A stretch of DNA of 64,000 bases from Paramecium sonneborni (lineage: Eukaryota > Ciliophora > Oligohymenophorea > Peniculida > Parameciidae), in contig CAJJDN010000082.1 of assembly GCA_905182985.1 (NCBI GenBank), positions 124,001-188,000 on the forward strand. The letters are read 5' to 3'. Below the pieces are notes generated by a model. It did not search any database, was not told the origin of the DNA, and worked only from the letters and a program-made list of their open reading frames with translations. Positions 12,447 to 24,970 of the stretch are shown here, one piece after another (within the stretch, counting starts at the first letter, position 1; the number at the start of each line of letters is the position of its first letter). The translations under genes were made by a program, and so were the position numbers.

Positions 12447-13174
12447 AATATTATTATTTTAGTTTATCTACTTAATTATTTATTTTATTATTTTCAATCA
12501 AAATACTAAATCTAAGACTCAAACAAATATTTTATTTTATTAAATATTTTCAATTTATATAAGAAATTGAGATCAAGTATTCTCAAATACTCATCTATTT
12601 ACAAGATTTAAGAAATGTAGTAAATATTTGTACCACAAAATAAATAAATAAGTTGTAGTATCTAAGAAAATACTTAAAATTATAAAATAGAAACTATTTA
12701 AAAACAATATCAATTTTGTTAACAGAACAATACTTTTTTTTATAATACTATTTAGAGACAAAATAGATAATTTTACATCAAAATTAAGTTACTTTGACAA
12801 CATCTTTTTAAGATTTTCTATAATAAAATCAAACAACTAATTAATTATTCTATTTTAATTTTTGAATTAAAATGAGGGATTCTTAGTTGAATATAATATC
12901 TTAAAAAAATACTTCTCAATGTCAAAAAATATTTATTAGCACTATAGACAATGAAATTTAGAAGCTAAAGGAAGGGTAAATGTTAAAGAAACAAAAAAAT
13001 ATTGAAATTGATTTTAATAATTTATTTATAATTGTGTTTTTTCATATTATATTTATACTCTAGTGCCTTTATTTAAAATCATTATTCTAAAGATATAGAG
13101 GAATAATTTATATATAAATATTATATAGATTAGAAAGATGTTTTAAAAACGGATTTGTAATTAATTAATATTAA
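12447..13174. other. Intergenic, 728 bp
   Basis: AT-rich spacer between two plus-strand genes. A TGA-free frame from an ATG at 12872 runs 160+ codons and overlaps the start of the trichocyst gene in another frame. Its composition is not convincing, and the trichocyst frame is clearly the used one. No RNA gene or repeat seen. Confidence 0.5.
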
Positions 13175-14341
13175 ATGAAAACTTTCATAGGGTTTACATT
13201 ATTGTATTTGATATTGGCTAAGTATATTATACACACTACATTATAGTTAAGGAATTTAATCAATTTAATAAGATAAATTACATCCGATCTCAAAAATTAT
13301 ACTTGGATTATCAGAAGTACAAACAAAAGATTTCAATTTCCAATAATTGTTTGTTGCTCTTGATGAATTAGCAGATTCTTTCTAAACAAGAATAAATGAT
13401 GAGAATGCTTCCTATGAACAAGATTAACAATCATATTTTTCTGATGTCTAATTCTATGAAAATTAAATTAATGATTTCAAGAACAAAGTTTATTTAGATC
13501 ATTATCTAATAGATTGCATAATTAGAAATTGAAATCAAAGATTTAAATGATGAAGGATTAAGTTTATAAGCATTTTTAACAGAAGCCAATTAAGATCTAA
13601 ATGATGCAATTAAATTATTGGCCTAAAAAGAATAACAAGTCAATTCAGATAATTAAGTTTTTGAATAACAAAATTAAGAATATGCTGATACAATCAATGT
13701 TCTTGATTAAGCAATTACTTTACTTAATGAAATCAAAGATGAAACTTCATTAATCTAAAAAAAGGAACACATCAAAGAAGTTTCTTAAAATATGCACAAG
13801 AGGTATGAAAGTTATATATTTCAATTATTAGTATGAAAAAATTATCATCAAAAAGAGTGTTTTATTAACCTTTAGTAAATGTCTTAACATAATTATCATA
13901 AAACAATTATGTAGATTAAGAGAATCTTAATAAAGTTATTAACTTTATGAGTTAACTTAGATAAAATCTTATAGATGCATAAACATCATTGTAAAATCAA
14001 CATGAATCATAATCTAAATTATAATAAGATATTTTATCTGAAACCTAAGCAAAAGTTAGTGGAATTTAAGATTTTTTAATTCCATTATTAGAAACTGAGA
14101 TTTCCATCAAATAAAATGAAGTTAGAGCATTAAATTAAATATTATAAGATGCTTAAAGTAATTTAGCTGATGCTTAAGAAAATCTTGTTGCTACTTAAAA
14201 TAGATGGATTGATAGGTATTAAATTATAATTATATTAGAACTTCTACACATAACAATTTATTGTAACAATATAATAATGAGTTACTAGCTGTTAAAGATG
14301 CAGAAAATGCACTAAAAAAAGGTGGTATTTTTAGATAATGA
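13175..14341 (+). CDS. Trichocyst matrix protein (secretory granule protein)
   Basis: Four introns (25, 25, 29 and 23 nt) give 354 residues. It starts with a hydrophobic signal sequence, MKTFIGFTLLYLILA. The mature protein is almost entirely alpha-helical and rich in Gln, Asn, Asp and Leu, with heptad patterns and the block LFVALDELADSFQTRINDENASYE that is characteristic of the TMP/tmp family of Paramecium. In this family a proprotein is cleaved in the secretory pathway, and the products crystallise into the expandable trichocyst shaft discharged by exocytosis. The second intron begins GTTTAT rather than GTA. It converges with the membrane protein gene at 14425 (83-bp gap). Confidence 0.9.
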
Positions 14342-14424
14342 TTTTATTTTTAATCAAAAAAATTTAATAAAAATATATCCAAAATTATTTAATTTTAATA
14401 AAAAAGTAAATTTAATAAAATACT

Positions 14425-16229
14425 TCATCCTATTGTCTTTTTTAAATCCTTTTTATTTCTTTTTTTTTTACTATTTTACTTTTCTTACTCATTTTCATTT
14501 TATATTTCTTCATCATTTTATTTTTATTCTTCCTATTTTTCTACTTTATTTTAATTTTCTTCCTCTATATCTCTTTCAAGGATTTCTTCAATATCAACAA
14601 TTATTTATCTATTAAATTTAGTTTCCTTGTATTATATTTAAATTGTGCTCAAAGATGGAATACAATTTCCATATTTATCATATCCAGTTGGAATAGCATT
14701 TGTTAGCATTTTAACAAAAAAAGGTATAATAAAAAAGACAAAAGGAATAGAAAATAAAGCATAGATAGTTCTTGTAAAAAATAACAAATCTCCAAATGTT
14801 TAAGTAGGACTATCCTTAATTTTATAAATATACAAGATTACTAAAATAGTTAAATCATTACTTGAAAGTATTATTGAAATAAGAAAGGTAATAAGATCAT
14901 AAATTAGAAAATATTTAAGTCGGCCTCTTTTTGAATCTGATGTAATTGTCAATTATTCTTTTAAAAAAGTTCCTCTTGAATAAGATTTTCTTAAAAAAAA
15001 GTAAGCTATCCAAATTGTTAAAAATTAAACAATTAATGTAAAAATAAGTATATGAACTTAATGATGACTTCCAGGTCCTTAATCAAAGAATAAATAATGA
15101 AAATAAGCTAGAAAACATGGAATAAGGCCATTAGTAATAAATTAAATAGATTTATAATCAGAAATGTAATTGACTAATTAAAATTCTTCATCCTTAATAA
15201 TGATTTGTTAATACTTTATTAATGCATAAGAGAATGATAATAAACATTATAGGTTAAATACCCATATATGGAAGTAATTAAGATATTTTCATAATTTGAT
15301 ATGAGATTCTCCTCATATGATCACGATTAGTGAGATCTGCTGGATAGAGTGAATATAGAATAAAATTTCTAAATTATTAAATTACTCCTTTTGAATCCCT
15401 TTTTTTAATTTCTACTTTACTAGTTTATAATTTTGCTCTTAATTCTAATCTAATTAAATCAGTGAAATCTTTCCATAAATTAATTGCAGTATCCTAAAAA
15501 ATTTCTTACATAAAATCATAAGGAACAGATTTTTTTACACTACTTGTTATTTTAGGTTCTATACTACTCATTAAACCTACAATTTAAGCATCAACCTATC
15601 CTGCAATCCAAATGTTGATATGTTATTTTTTTTCAAGTATTTTATTTTTTATATGTGTGTCCAATTTTTTTAATTATTTCTAAAAATGGAGTTATAATTT
15701 ATTACTTTGACTTATTTTTTTGCAGTTGTTGCTTAGTTAGATACAAAAGCCTTCAACTAAAATAAAGTATTATTTTGCTCTTTTGCTTTTTTTGCTGCTA
15801 CTTCATAATAATTATCACCATTTTCATCTAAACATATTTTTTAATTTAGAAAATCAGGAATTTCATCATTTTTTTTTGGCTTTTCATATTTTTTCTTTGC
15901 TTATTCATCTGCTATTTCTTTAATTTCTTATTCTTAGATTTGTTGAATCAATTCTTCAGGTATTAGAGCTTTATTGAAATCTAATTAAGGAACCTCAGAT
16001 ATATTTTTATCAAAATTTTGATTTTCTATTTAAAATTCATTTTTATACAATTAGCTTAATCACTCTGATCTATGTATTAATCTAATTTAATTTAATTTTG
16101 GAAATTATGGGGTGATTTTGAAAAATCTTGTTTGTTATTAAATTCTTCTTCTTTCATTTCTTTATATTGATCCTTACCAAAATGTTTATTAAAGGCATCC
16201 TTAGTTTACTATTTTAATTTTTTAAGCAT
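14425..16229 (-). CDS. Polytopic membrane protein with conserved YSLYPAD/DEEFQLV/GPGSH motifs
   Basis: Three introns (23, 26 and 22 nt) give 577 residues. An acidic, Lys-rich N-terminal half of about 240 residues leads into a conserved block: FRNFILYSLYPADLTNRDH, then QPIMFIIILLC, DEEFQLVNYI and FFDQGPGSHH. About five hydrophobic spans occupy residues 310-500. The C-terminus is a long Glu/Gln/Lys-rich cytoplasmic tail ending KKDLKKTIG. The core resembles a widespread eukaryotic family of uncharacterised multi-pass membrane proteins (judged by memory of motif style, not by a search). Function unknown. Confidence 0.75.
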
Positions 16230-16389
16230 TATTATTTATTATTTTTATTTTCACCAATAAATTTACAGTCGTTTAAAAAGTATGAAAATAAAGATTAAGA
16301 TTAACAATTGATTATATTTGGAAATTAATGAAAAGAGTTATTAGATATTTATTGTTGAAATAAATATTGTTTATATTATTTAACAAACA

Positions 16390-17460
16390 ATGTCTAGTTA
16401 GATAAAGACAATTATGAGGTCTATAAATAATTCAATAAGAATTAATACTTAAAAAAACTAATTTATTTAATTATGACAACATTCATCAAAAACATAGGCA
16501 ATTAATAGATCGAAGAAAAATTGATCAGCATATAATGCTTGATCCAATAAACAGATTAAATTAAATATAGGATTACGAAAATAAGAAAATAGATTTTAGA
16601 TTAGGTAAATTTAATGGTTCTGGAGCATAAGGTGAAATTTATAAAGCAATCAATATGGACACATAAGTAGTGTTATATCACATAAAAAACAGTAAAAATT
16701 AAATGTCAGATGTATCAACTTAATAAGGTTGAATTATAATTTTTCTAAATCCTTTAACACAAGAATATCATAAAATAAATTTCTCATGAAAGTATGAAAG
16801 TGCATTCTAATAGATTAGAAATATGTGGCTATGGATATATGTTATTATAAATATATGGATCTGTTTCATAATTAATAAATATTTTGGTCCTATTAAAGAA
16901 TAGTCTATCATAAGTTATACTCAATGTTAGAGTATTTGTATAAAAAAGGGATATTGCATTTAGATCTAAAATTAAGTAACATATAATTGGATTCTAATAG
17001 ATAAGTAAAAATTTCAGATTTTGGATGTAGCAGATAAAATAAAGAAAATTTATTTTAAAGTATTTTATAAGGGAGTGTATGTGAATTAGTTTGATAAGAA
17101 AAGATTGGACCAGCTTCAGATATAAGATCTTTTGGTAGTTTAATTTTAGAAATTATAACAGGTAGACTTTCATTGAGTGAATAAATAAATATTGATAATC
17201 TTACAATAAATTTGCTTAGTTTTAGATTAAGTGGAGAATATCCTAAGATTCCTGAAACAGCATAAATAAAAATGAAAGATTTAATAATGATTTGTTTTTC
17301 AAGAAATCCACTAAAGAGAGAGCTACCATAAGATAATATAAGTTTAGTGTTTTTAATAAAGATTTTAGTTTTAGTTATAATTTATATGCTTAAACTTATA
17401 AATTTTCCTATATTTTAAATATATCGATATGTTTAATCATTCTAAATGATAATTTAATGA
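16390..17460 (+). pseudogene. Decayed or mis-spliced protein kinase
   Basis: Kinase landmarks are present in order: KFNGSGAQGEIYKA (glycine loop), FFQILQHKNIIKQI (subdomain IV), catalytic loop ILHLDLKLSNI with Arg replaced by Leu, KISDFGC, ASDIRSFGSLILEIITG and RNPLKR. The frame is broken. At least one shift between the glycine loop and the alpha-C helix has no clean splice. A TGA at 17092-17094 needs an unusual GTGTAT intron. A GAGAG run at about 17311-17325 shifts the frame just after RNPLKR, beyond which KDFSFSYNLYAQTYKFSYI reads on in another frame. Two 22- and 24-nt introns repair part of this but not all. A decaying duplicate is the simplest reading. Confidence 0.55.
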
Positions 17461-17629
17461 TTATATAAATAATCAAAAAGATAAAAATATAATCAATTAC
17501 TTATGAATCGATAATAAGAACAAATTAATTCATAGGAAATGGAAAAAGAAGTTCAGATATTTATTAATTCTCTAGTTTTCAAGTGAAGTTGTCAGAATTA
17601 GCATTTTTAATTGTGTGTGCTAATTTTAC

Positions 17630-18926
17630 ATGTTAATCTTTAGTTGTAAATTAATCTGGCTATTTGATTCAAAATACATTATCATATTTGCTTGGTTTAT
17701 GGATTTAATAACATTTGTTATAGTAATGTTAGATAAGAACATTGGTAAACTCTTGTCTGTGGTTCATTTTTTAGAAAAGGTGTTGAGTATATCATTTAAG
17801 GTAAATTATTTATTTAAATTAATAAGATTACTATAGTAATTCATTTTGAAGTTAAAGAAATTAAACTTTACTATGTACCAGCAGCATAATTAATCATTAC
17901 TGTTGGATTATTTCTTTTTTAAGTACTTCATCATGATTAATCAAAAAGAAAGCATATTATAGTAATATTATTATTTATATAGTAGATTGCTCATTCATAT
18001 TCTGTTCTCTATGTTATCTAACTTTTACTCTTAACTTTGAAATGGAACAATCTATTTGGTTATACTTACTATTAAACATTTATAATAACTTGGACAGCAC
18101 TCGGAATCAATACATTCTTAATTATTTTGCTTTTGATAACAATGGTTGAGAATTGTTTTCTCAAACATATACCATAAATAAATGGTAAAAAATTATATTA
18201 TTAAGGAACATTAATATTTTGGTTTATATTTTATATATTTGGATTAACTATTACCCCATTCTTTCTATTAAAAACTGTTTGTGAATTTTATGAAAGTGAC
18301 AATACATATAGTAATGTTAAGTTGGCATCAATTGCTGTGCTTGTCTGTATTTTGATTTATCTCTTTTTATTCGTTTTTTTCACTTTTAAAATAAAGAAAT
18401 AATTGATGTATTTTATCCTTATTACCATAGTATTGTTTTGCAATTAGATAATAGGTAAGCTACTACACCAAAAAGATAATCATAAGAAACTCCATAAAAA
18501 AAATGGAGAAGATTAAAGATTCCTATAATGTTCATTAGAATTTCAGCATCATATTATAAAATGCTTGCTCGATAATCAACTGCAGACACTAGTACTCGTA
18601 ATACAAGTTCTATACCTATATGCAGTGATGTATTAAGACCTGATTCTTTGAATTTTCGTTAATCACCATGTTAAACTATGATGAAATAAATGAAATCTAT
18701 ACCAAAAGATCAAGATTCAGGAGATTTTTGCTTGATTTGTTTTGAAAATGAACCTAATGTAGTATTACATCCATGTAATCATGGTGGTATTTGTAATAAT
18801 TGTTCTGAAAATTTAATAAAATCTACAAAACAATGTTTTTTATGTAGATCTGAAATTAGATATGCATTAAAACTAAATTAAAAAGAAGGTGAAATGTTGG
18901 AAGCTACTGATGTATAAAAAGTTTGA
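17630..18926 (+). CDS. Multi-pass membrane protein with C-terminal C3HC4 RING finger (putative E3 ligase)
   Basis: Two introns (26 and 32 nt) give 412 residues. About eight hydrophobic segments fill residues 10-270, for example FLIILLLITMVENCF and FWFIFYIFGLTITPFFL. The C-terminal 60 residues carry a complete RING: CLIC, then HPCNHGGICNNC and CFLC, with the order C3HC4. Membrane RING proteins of this layout usually act as E3 ubiquitin ligases in endomembrane quality control; that role is inferred. The start chosen gives a membrane helix directly. A TGA-free frame overlaps upstream but belongs to the decayed kinase. It converges with the Nek gene with 25 bp between stops. Confidence 0.8.
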
Positions 18927-18951
18927 ATTATATAAATCATATAATCTATTA

Positions 18952-20525
18952 TCAATTATCAAGATTTCTTAATTTTTATTTCCTTCTTTATTTTTATTAT
19001 CTTTCCTTTAATTATTAGATTAATTCTTCAGTTTATTTAATTCTTTTAAGTTATTCTTCTTCTAATTTGAGAGGTTCTTTCTTAATATTTGGTAAAAGTG
19101 GTAATAATGATGGTGCTTTTTCTTCAATTCCATGTTTAGTACTAAAAAATATAATTATAATTTTAACCTTTTTATAATTAAAGGTTTTGATTCTCCTTCA
19201 ATATCTAATTTTTTAGGTAATTTAAGAGGATCTACCTTAGATTATTTATTAGAGATTCTACCAATTCTTTTAACAGGAGGATTATAAATTTAAGCTACTT
19301 AATTATTTTTATTTGAATTATTTTAATAGATATCAAGTTAAGAATCATCAACTTTTTTATTATTTTTAGAAATAACAGAATTTTCATTACTTTCATCAAT
19401 TTTTTTATTATTTAATCTAGGTAAGAAATCTACATTGATAGAATGATTATCTTCTAGATTTTCTTAGTTCTATTTTTAGACAGCTAAAGTTTAAATAAAT
19501 TAATATTTATCAACTTTAGTCATTCTAATAGGATTATAATTAGGTTTAGGTAATCTATCAGTTATATAATGCATATTTCTTGGAACTCTGATAGTTTATA
19601 ATAGAAATTTAGCACCTTCTTCTTCAATTAAGATTTTATCATCTAATCTATTAACAATTGCTTATAATTATAAGATTTTATCACAACTAGGTCTAAGATG
19701 TGGTTAAACTTACAATAATGCACGTATAACATTGCTTAAATCTTAACTATATATGGTTGGTATTTTTGGATAATATCCTTTGACTACTTTTTTATAAAGT
19801 CCACTCATATCTTCAGCTCTAAAAGGTGGTTTAAGTGTTGTCATTTCATATAATACACAACCTAAAGACCATATATCAGATTTAGAATCATAAGGTTAAT
19901 CTTTCCATACTTCTGGAGATGCATAATAAGGTGTTCCAGTTTAAGTATATAGTAATATTTTCTTAGCCACTTTAGATACATTCATATCACCCAATTTAAC
20001 AGTTCCATCATTATTCATAAATACATTTGCTGATTTCAAATCTCTATGATATATTTTCATATCATGTAATGCTTTCAGTCCTTTTACAATCTATTATATT
20101 TATTATTTATTCATTATACTTAAATTAAAATATTCCATATATCTTTCTCAGCCATAAGAACTCCTTTCTTTTAACTCTCTATTATTTTCTAAAATAAATC
20201 TCCATCATCTGCATATTCCATAACAATACTATCAAAATCTATTCTCAGAAAGTTACCATAAAATTTATGATTATTCCTCTAAAAACGCTTCTTTATATTG
20301 AATAACATTTGCATGTCTAACACTTGCTAAAATTCTCACTTCATTTAAAGCATTCTATTTCTCCTTATCAGATAGTGACTGTAGTCTAACTTTCTTTAGT
20401 GCATATTCTTGTTAATCTGCAATTCTTTTTATTTTATAAACCTTTGAATATGCTCCTTCACCTATGATTTTATTCTCTCAATTCTTACCTAATTCTTATA
20501 AAATCTAAAAATCCTTCAATGACAT
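18952..20525 (-). CDS. NIMA-related kinase (Nek) with DMN in place of DFG
   Basis: Four introns (27, 28, 29 and 26 nt) give 487 residues. The N-terminus MSLKDFQILQELGEGAYSKV is a Nek start; ALKKV carries the ATP Lys, IVMEYADDGDLFQKI the hinge, YHRDLKSANVF the catalytic loop, TGTPYYASPEVW the activation segment and SDIWSLGCVLYEM the F helix. The magnesium motif reads LGDMNVSKV, so the usual Phe-Gly is Met-Asn; DLN-type variants are known in ciliary Neks. The tail (residues 290-487) is basic then coiled-coil. Neks of this type regulate basal bodies, cilia length and mitosis. The stop lies 25 bp from the convergent RING gene; the start is 61 bp from the kinesin stop. Confidence 0.92.
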
Positions 20526-20586
20526 ATTTATTTTTGTGATTAAATATAATTAACAAAATAGACAGAGAATAATACTTATTATAAAT

Positions 20587-22437
20587 TCATTTCAATTATT
20601 TCTAATATAAACTTCTTCTCCCAAAATTAGTCATTTCGTCTTATTAAACTTCCTCAAAATTTTACTGATAATTAAATATCAATGGCAATTACCTACCCTA
20701 CGTTCTTTATGAATGAGCTCTGACATCTATTTTAGATACTTCTAAATACTTCGATTCGTCATTAACATTTATTAGTCTTTATAATCTTTATTTGGTGTAT
20801 CTTTAAAGTCTTTTTAAAAGTTTCTTTAAAATTAAGTCATCTATTCAGGTAAAAACCCTGGTTCCTCTACCATCATTGTATTCTTCTTAATTGTAGAAGG
20901 TCTTTTTTAAGGAGATTCTCTTTATTAATCTGGATCTCCCAACCTTTCTCTTAATTCAAAATTCTCTTTCTATAAAAACTGAATTTCTCTATACATATAT
21001 TCACATTTTTGATTGATTTATTCTTCTCTATCTCTCATTTCTTTATTTGAAAGCAATAATTCCCTAACCATATTAATAGAATCAATTAATCTTTCATTAA
21101 ATTATGATAATTGATTTTTGTGAGCATCATCATCAGATGATTCTTCTTCCAACAATTTCTATTGGTTTAATAATAAATTATCAAAATTGCTTTTAGTATG
21201 TGTATTATTCATATTTTGATTCATTTCCTTTTTTTAAACAATATTGGATAAGAATTCAATATGTTAATTTGCTTTACTTAATTCTAATTTTAAATTATCT
21301 ATTTGTTATTTTAAATCATTGATAATTTTTAATTTTGGATCATCATTCTTAACAGGAATATTGGTAATATACGCTGCCTAAGTTAATTTTAAATTTATAC
21401 TTTTGTAGCATACTATAATGTTGAAACATTTTCATCATAAAATGAATCTAAAGGTGCTATACAAGCAATCATTAAACAAAAACAATTACCTCCTATTGAT
21501 TATTTTAATAAACAAGTTAATTTTGAATCTCTATAAGGTGGTATTGTTTTATTATTTGTATCACTTAATATTGCAATCACCTATCTCAAAGTCATTAAAG
21601 ATTTATTTATTTCAATACTCTCTTTAGCTTATCTACCTTCTGTCCCTGTTATACTTATCCTTTCTGAACCAGCCAAATCTACTAATTCTAATTTTGATGT
21701 TATAAAATAATCAGGATTCTTTAAATCTGTGCTCTCTATTTTAATTTCAAAAATAGTATGACTACGAGAAGATTATAAATTTAATTTATGACTTGCTGTT
21801 ATTCTATTTTTACTTCCCAATTTAAATAATTAAATAACTTCTTCTGCTGATTTACATTGATAAACAAATAAATTTTCAACTACAAACTATTCCCTAACAT
21901 TCCATCTCATTTTTAAACCATTTGGTTAAATATTATAATTAGCTTTAGTTATTTCTCCCAAAAGATCAAATATTTTTTCATTATAAATTTGTAAATAAGA
22001 GCAATAGACTGAAAAGTCTCTTTAAAGTGAATTTTATTTTATCTTATTAAATAAACTATTAATAGTTTTTGGAATTATGCCCTCTTACTTAATTGTAATT
22101 CCTTCATCATCTCGTTAACCTTCCATTGTATATGTTTTTCCAGACCCTGTCTAACCATATGCAAATACTGTCACATGATATCCCTCTATCACAGATTATA
22201 CCAATTAATCAATTTCACAATTCTTAAACACTTATTCTTATGAAACATATTCTGGTAATACATGATCGAATCTACTTGATTTATATATTACTTATAACTT
22301 TTTTTATTTCTCTCCTCTCTTATTGTTACTTCCTATCCATTACAATCAATTCTTGAATTTTAATGGCCTTATCTTTTCTCATAATCCAACAAGGGTCTTA
22401 CCCGAACTGCCACCCTTATTTTTTATTGATTTTACAT
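20587..22437 (-). CDS. Kinesin with N-terminal motor domain
   Basis: Three introns (20, 23 and 32 nt) give 591 residues. The motor begins almost at the N-terminus (KIRVAVRVRPLLDYEK). P-loop AYGQTGSGKTYTM, switch I SSRSHTIFEI and switch II LVDLAGSER are intact, followed by PYRDSKLTCLLKQSIGG and a neck near residue 340. The C-terminal 240 residues are coiled coil with an acidic patch (EEESSDDD). The class cannot be assigned by eye. A 32-nt intron near the end removes a TGA and adds a 25-residue tail (QNFEEVQQDEMTNFGRR); without it the protein would end VGNCH. Microtubule plus-end transport or a ciliary role is the family expectation. Confidence 0.92.
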
Positions 22438-22864
22438 TACTTTAATATAAATTAATATAATTTATCTAACTAATTTTTTTCAAATCTATTATTCAATTAC
22501 TATCTACTCTAAATCATACTACAATTTACCTTTTTATTACAATCCAATCCTTATTCATATTATTTTTCTATTTTTTATTTTTACAACATACTACTACTTA
22601 ATATTATTTTTAAATTACTCAAATTATTCTATATTACAAAATTTTAATTTATTGACAAGAGTTTCGAATTCAAATTGTCAAATTACATTTTAATTGAAGC
22701 CACCTTATTTTTTATTTAAATCGATTTAATAGATAAGTAATTATGTAAATAGAATTTATGATGTGTCTGGTATATATACATTAGTTCATTTGAAAAGATT
22801 TCACAAATATTATGAAAATAGCATTACATTATTACATAATAGAAAAAAATAAAAAAATTTACAA
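22438..22864. other. Intergenic, 427 bp
   Basis: AT-rich spacer between the kinesin start and the 3' end of a small minus-strand ORF. Nothing recognisable. Confidence 0.5.
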
Positions 22865-23038
22865 TCAGGACTTAAATTTCATCAAGTAACGCTTAATGGA
22901 TACCATCTCTTCTAAGGCCTTTTAATTCTAGTCTTACAAAAATCTTGCCTTTTAGAAATATTCCTCTATTTTGGGTAATTTAAAGGCAGATTTTACTTTT
23001 TCTGGTTTTTAATGATTTTGCTTTATTTATGGTAACAT
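22865..23038 (-). CDS. 57-residue basic small protein
   Basis: A complete intronless frame MLPQIKQNHQKPEKVKSAF... of 57 residues, ending FKS before TGA. It is Lys/Gln/Glu-rich with one predicted helix (PKIEEYFQKARFLQDQNQKA). Codon use is like its neighbours: Gln by TAA/TAG/CAA, balanced Lys and Glu, no isoleucine/asparagine drift as in spacers. No family recognised. Confidence 0.55.
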
Positions 23039-23579
23039 TATTTAATTAATATAATATATTTATATATCTAATCTATCAGTACTTTTTATTCATCATTTAT
23101 TATTGTCTATTTTAAGCTATTTAAGATCTCTAAGGTCTCTTCTGTATATTTAAATTAGAAAAATAGTTATTCAAAATATTAAAAATAAGTCTATTCCAAC
23201 TATTTTTTATTTAAGGGGATAAAGATCTTTATTTTAAATTTAATATAGGAGAAGAATTAACTTCAAAAGATTAAATTCTTTATTATATATCTAATTGCTG
23301 GAGATTCAATATTCTAAAGGAATGATTTCATATTTATAAGTTCTATTGTAAGTAATAAGATCATGCTCTCTCTTCCTTTTAATATGAAGCCTGATACCAT
23401 TGATATTGCTCTTCAAATATAATAAAATTGGTATTAATTTTAGAGTTATTTGGAATATAAGGAACTTTAAAAGTCATTATATTGTCCCAATAAATTCAAT
23501 TTAAAAAAAGGGGTTATTTAATTAAATTAAAATCTCTCATTCTTTCTAAATATTCTTTGATAAAAATTTAATTAAATCA

Positions 23580-23790
23580 TTACAAGCATCCATTTTCATT
23601 TATAAGAATATTATTTGATTTTAAATTTATATGAATATAATTATTTTTATACACTGTTTCTATTGTTAAATGATTTATGCTGTATAATACTTAGCCAGAA
23701 TTTTAATATGAAAATAATCTCCTAAAATTACCATCACTTAAAAATTTCAGCACTATCTATAAGTATCCATCATTTTAAAATGGTTATTTT
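23580..23790 (-). pseudogene. Protein kinase fragment (relic)
   Basis: Within the 930-bp stretch 23039-23968 one minus-strand frame reads QIVLKFLSDGNFRRLF, then YIHINLKSNNILINENG. This is recognisable as hinge to catalytic loop (HRDLKxxN with Arg-Asp replaced by Ile-Asn) of a kinase, and ends at TGA. Flanking frames hold more kinase-like pieces in other phases, but no ATG-initiated gene can be built. The catalytic Asp is lost. The rest of 23039-23968 is AT-rich with no other gene seen. Confidence 0.45.
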
Positions 23791-23968
23791 AATTATAAAA
23801 GTCATGAACTATTTGTTTATAACAATACATCTATTTATGCTCTTAAATGTCCTATCATAAGTACAATTCCTTTAGTTATCAGGTGATTTATATTAATAAG
23901 TATTTAAAATCTTTATCTTAATAATTATGGAATAAAATTAACTAATTTCTAAAATTATTATTTTTATT

Positions 23969-24970
23969 ATGAATCATTAACATTGTTAGAAGAAAAAAAG
24001 AATTCATGAAGTAACTTATGCATAAAGAGTTATCAATTCAGTTACACCTGATATTGAAAATATTAAACTAAATGAAAATTTATTTTAAGCTCAATAAATG
24101 GCTAAACATTCAACGACATTAATTAAAGATATTTAGAAGGATGTAAGATTGACTCTTAAGAAATATGATTCTTATATTAAGATGAGCGAATCTAATAGAA
24201 AAATAACTGATAAACAAATTAGTGAATCAACTAGAAGATATTAAAGTGAGAGTCCACATAAATAATAAGAATAAACAGAAAAAGAACTTGAGACTTTAAG
24301 ATAATAATAAAGAATTCTTATGACATTACTTAATAATTTATAATAACAAGAAAAACTAATAGTTTCTTAAACATCTCCTATTCCTGAACCACATCCATAA
24401 TCCTTTATTGATAAAGAATGGTTTGAATAAAAAACTAAATAGTTATAGTAAATGTAAAAATCATAAGCATAAATCGAATCATCAAAAAAATTAGAAAAGA
24501 GTGATGTTATATAGATTGATTTAAGTAAAGTTAAAAGATCACCTAATAGTAAATCTAGTTCAGCTTAGCATTTTTTCAGTCCAACTAAAAATCCAATAAA
24601 GAATTCTGTGACATATTTTTAAAATTCAAATACAAGTTATGCAAAACTACATAGAAAATAATCTAATTCTCCATAAAAATGGGGCTAATATGGTGTAATT
24701 AATTCATAAAAACCATAAAAAAATTTAATAGTAAGTAAAAGAAATGAATAATGGAAACAAAGAGTTGATAATAAAATAAGGAATGAAATGCTTAAAAAAC
24801 AAGAAAAAGAAATTAAAGCTTGTACATTCAAACCTAAGATCTTATCTAAGACTCCAAAAAGCAATCATAACATTAAAGAAACTTCAACTGATTTCAATGA
24901 AATTATGTTTTTAATTGATGATATCAATGAATTTAATGATAAATTTAAGAAATCAACAATTAAAAAATGA
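23969..24970 (+). CDS. Coiled-coil protein with ACTFKPKI motif
   Basis: An intronless 333-residue frame. The N-terminal half is helical and charged (LRQQQRILMTLLNNLQQQ). The middle is Ser/Pro-rich. The C-terminal 70 residues hold QWKQRVDNKIRNEMLKKQ followed by EIKACTFKPKIL. A CTFxPxI motif after a basic helix recurs in many ciliate and trypanosome cytoskeletal and ciliary proteins, so an axonemal or basal-body role is suggested but not shown. It converges with PI4K (67 bp between stops). Confidence 0.7.

Noticed and set aside
12872..13360. TGA-free frame (MRDSQLNIISQK...) upstream of and overlapping the trichocyst gene
   Set aside because: It overlaps the signal sequence of the trichocyst protein in another phase, and its Ile/Tyr/Phe-rich composition looks like spacer.
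14322..14615. 97-residue plus-strand Phe-rich frame
   Set aside because: Shadow of the Lys/Glu-rich C-terminal tail of the membrane protein on the minus strand.
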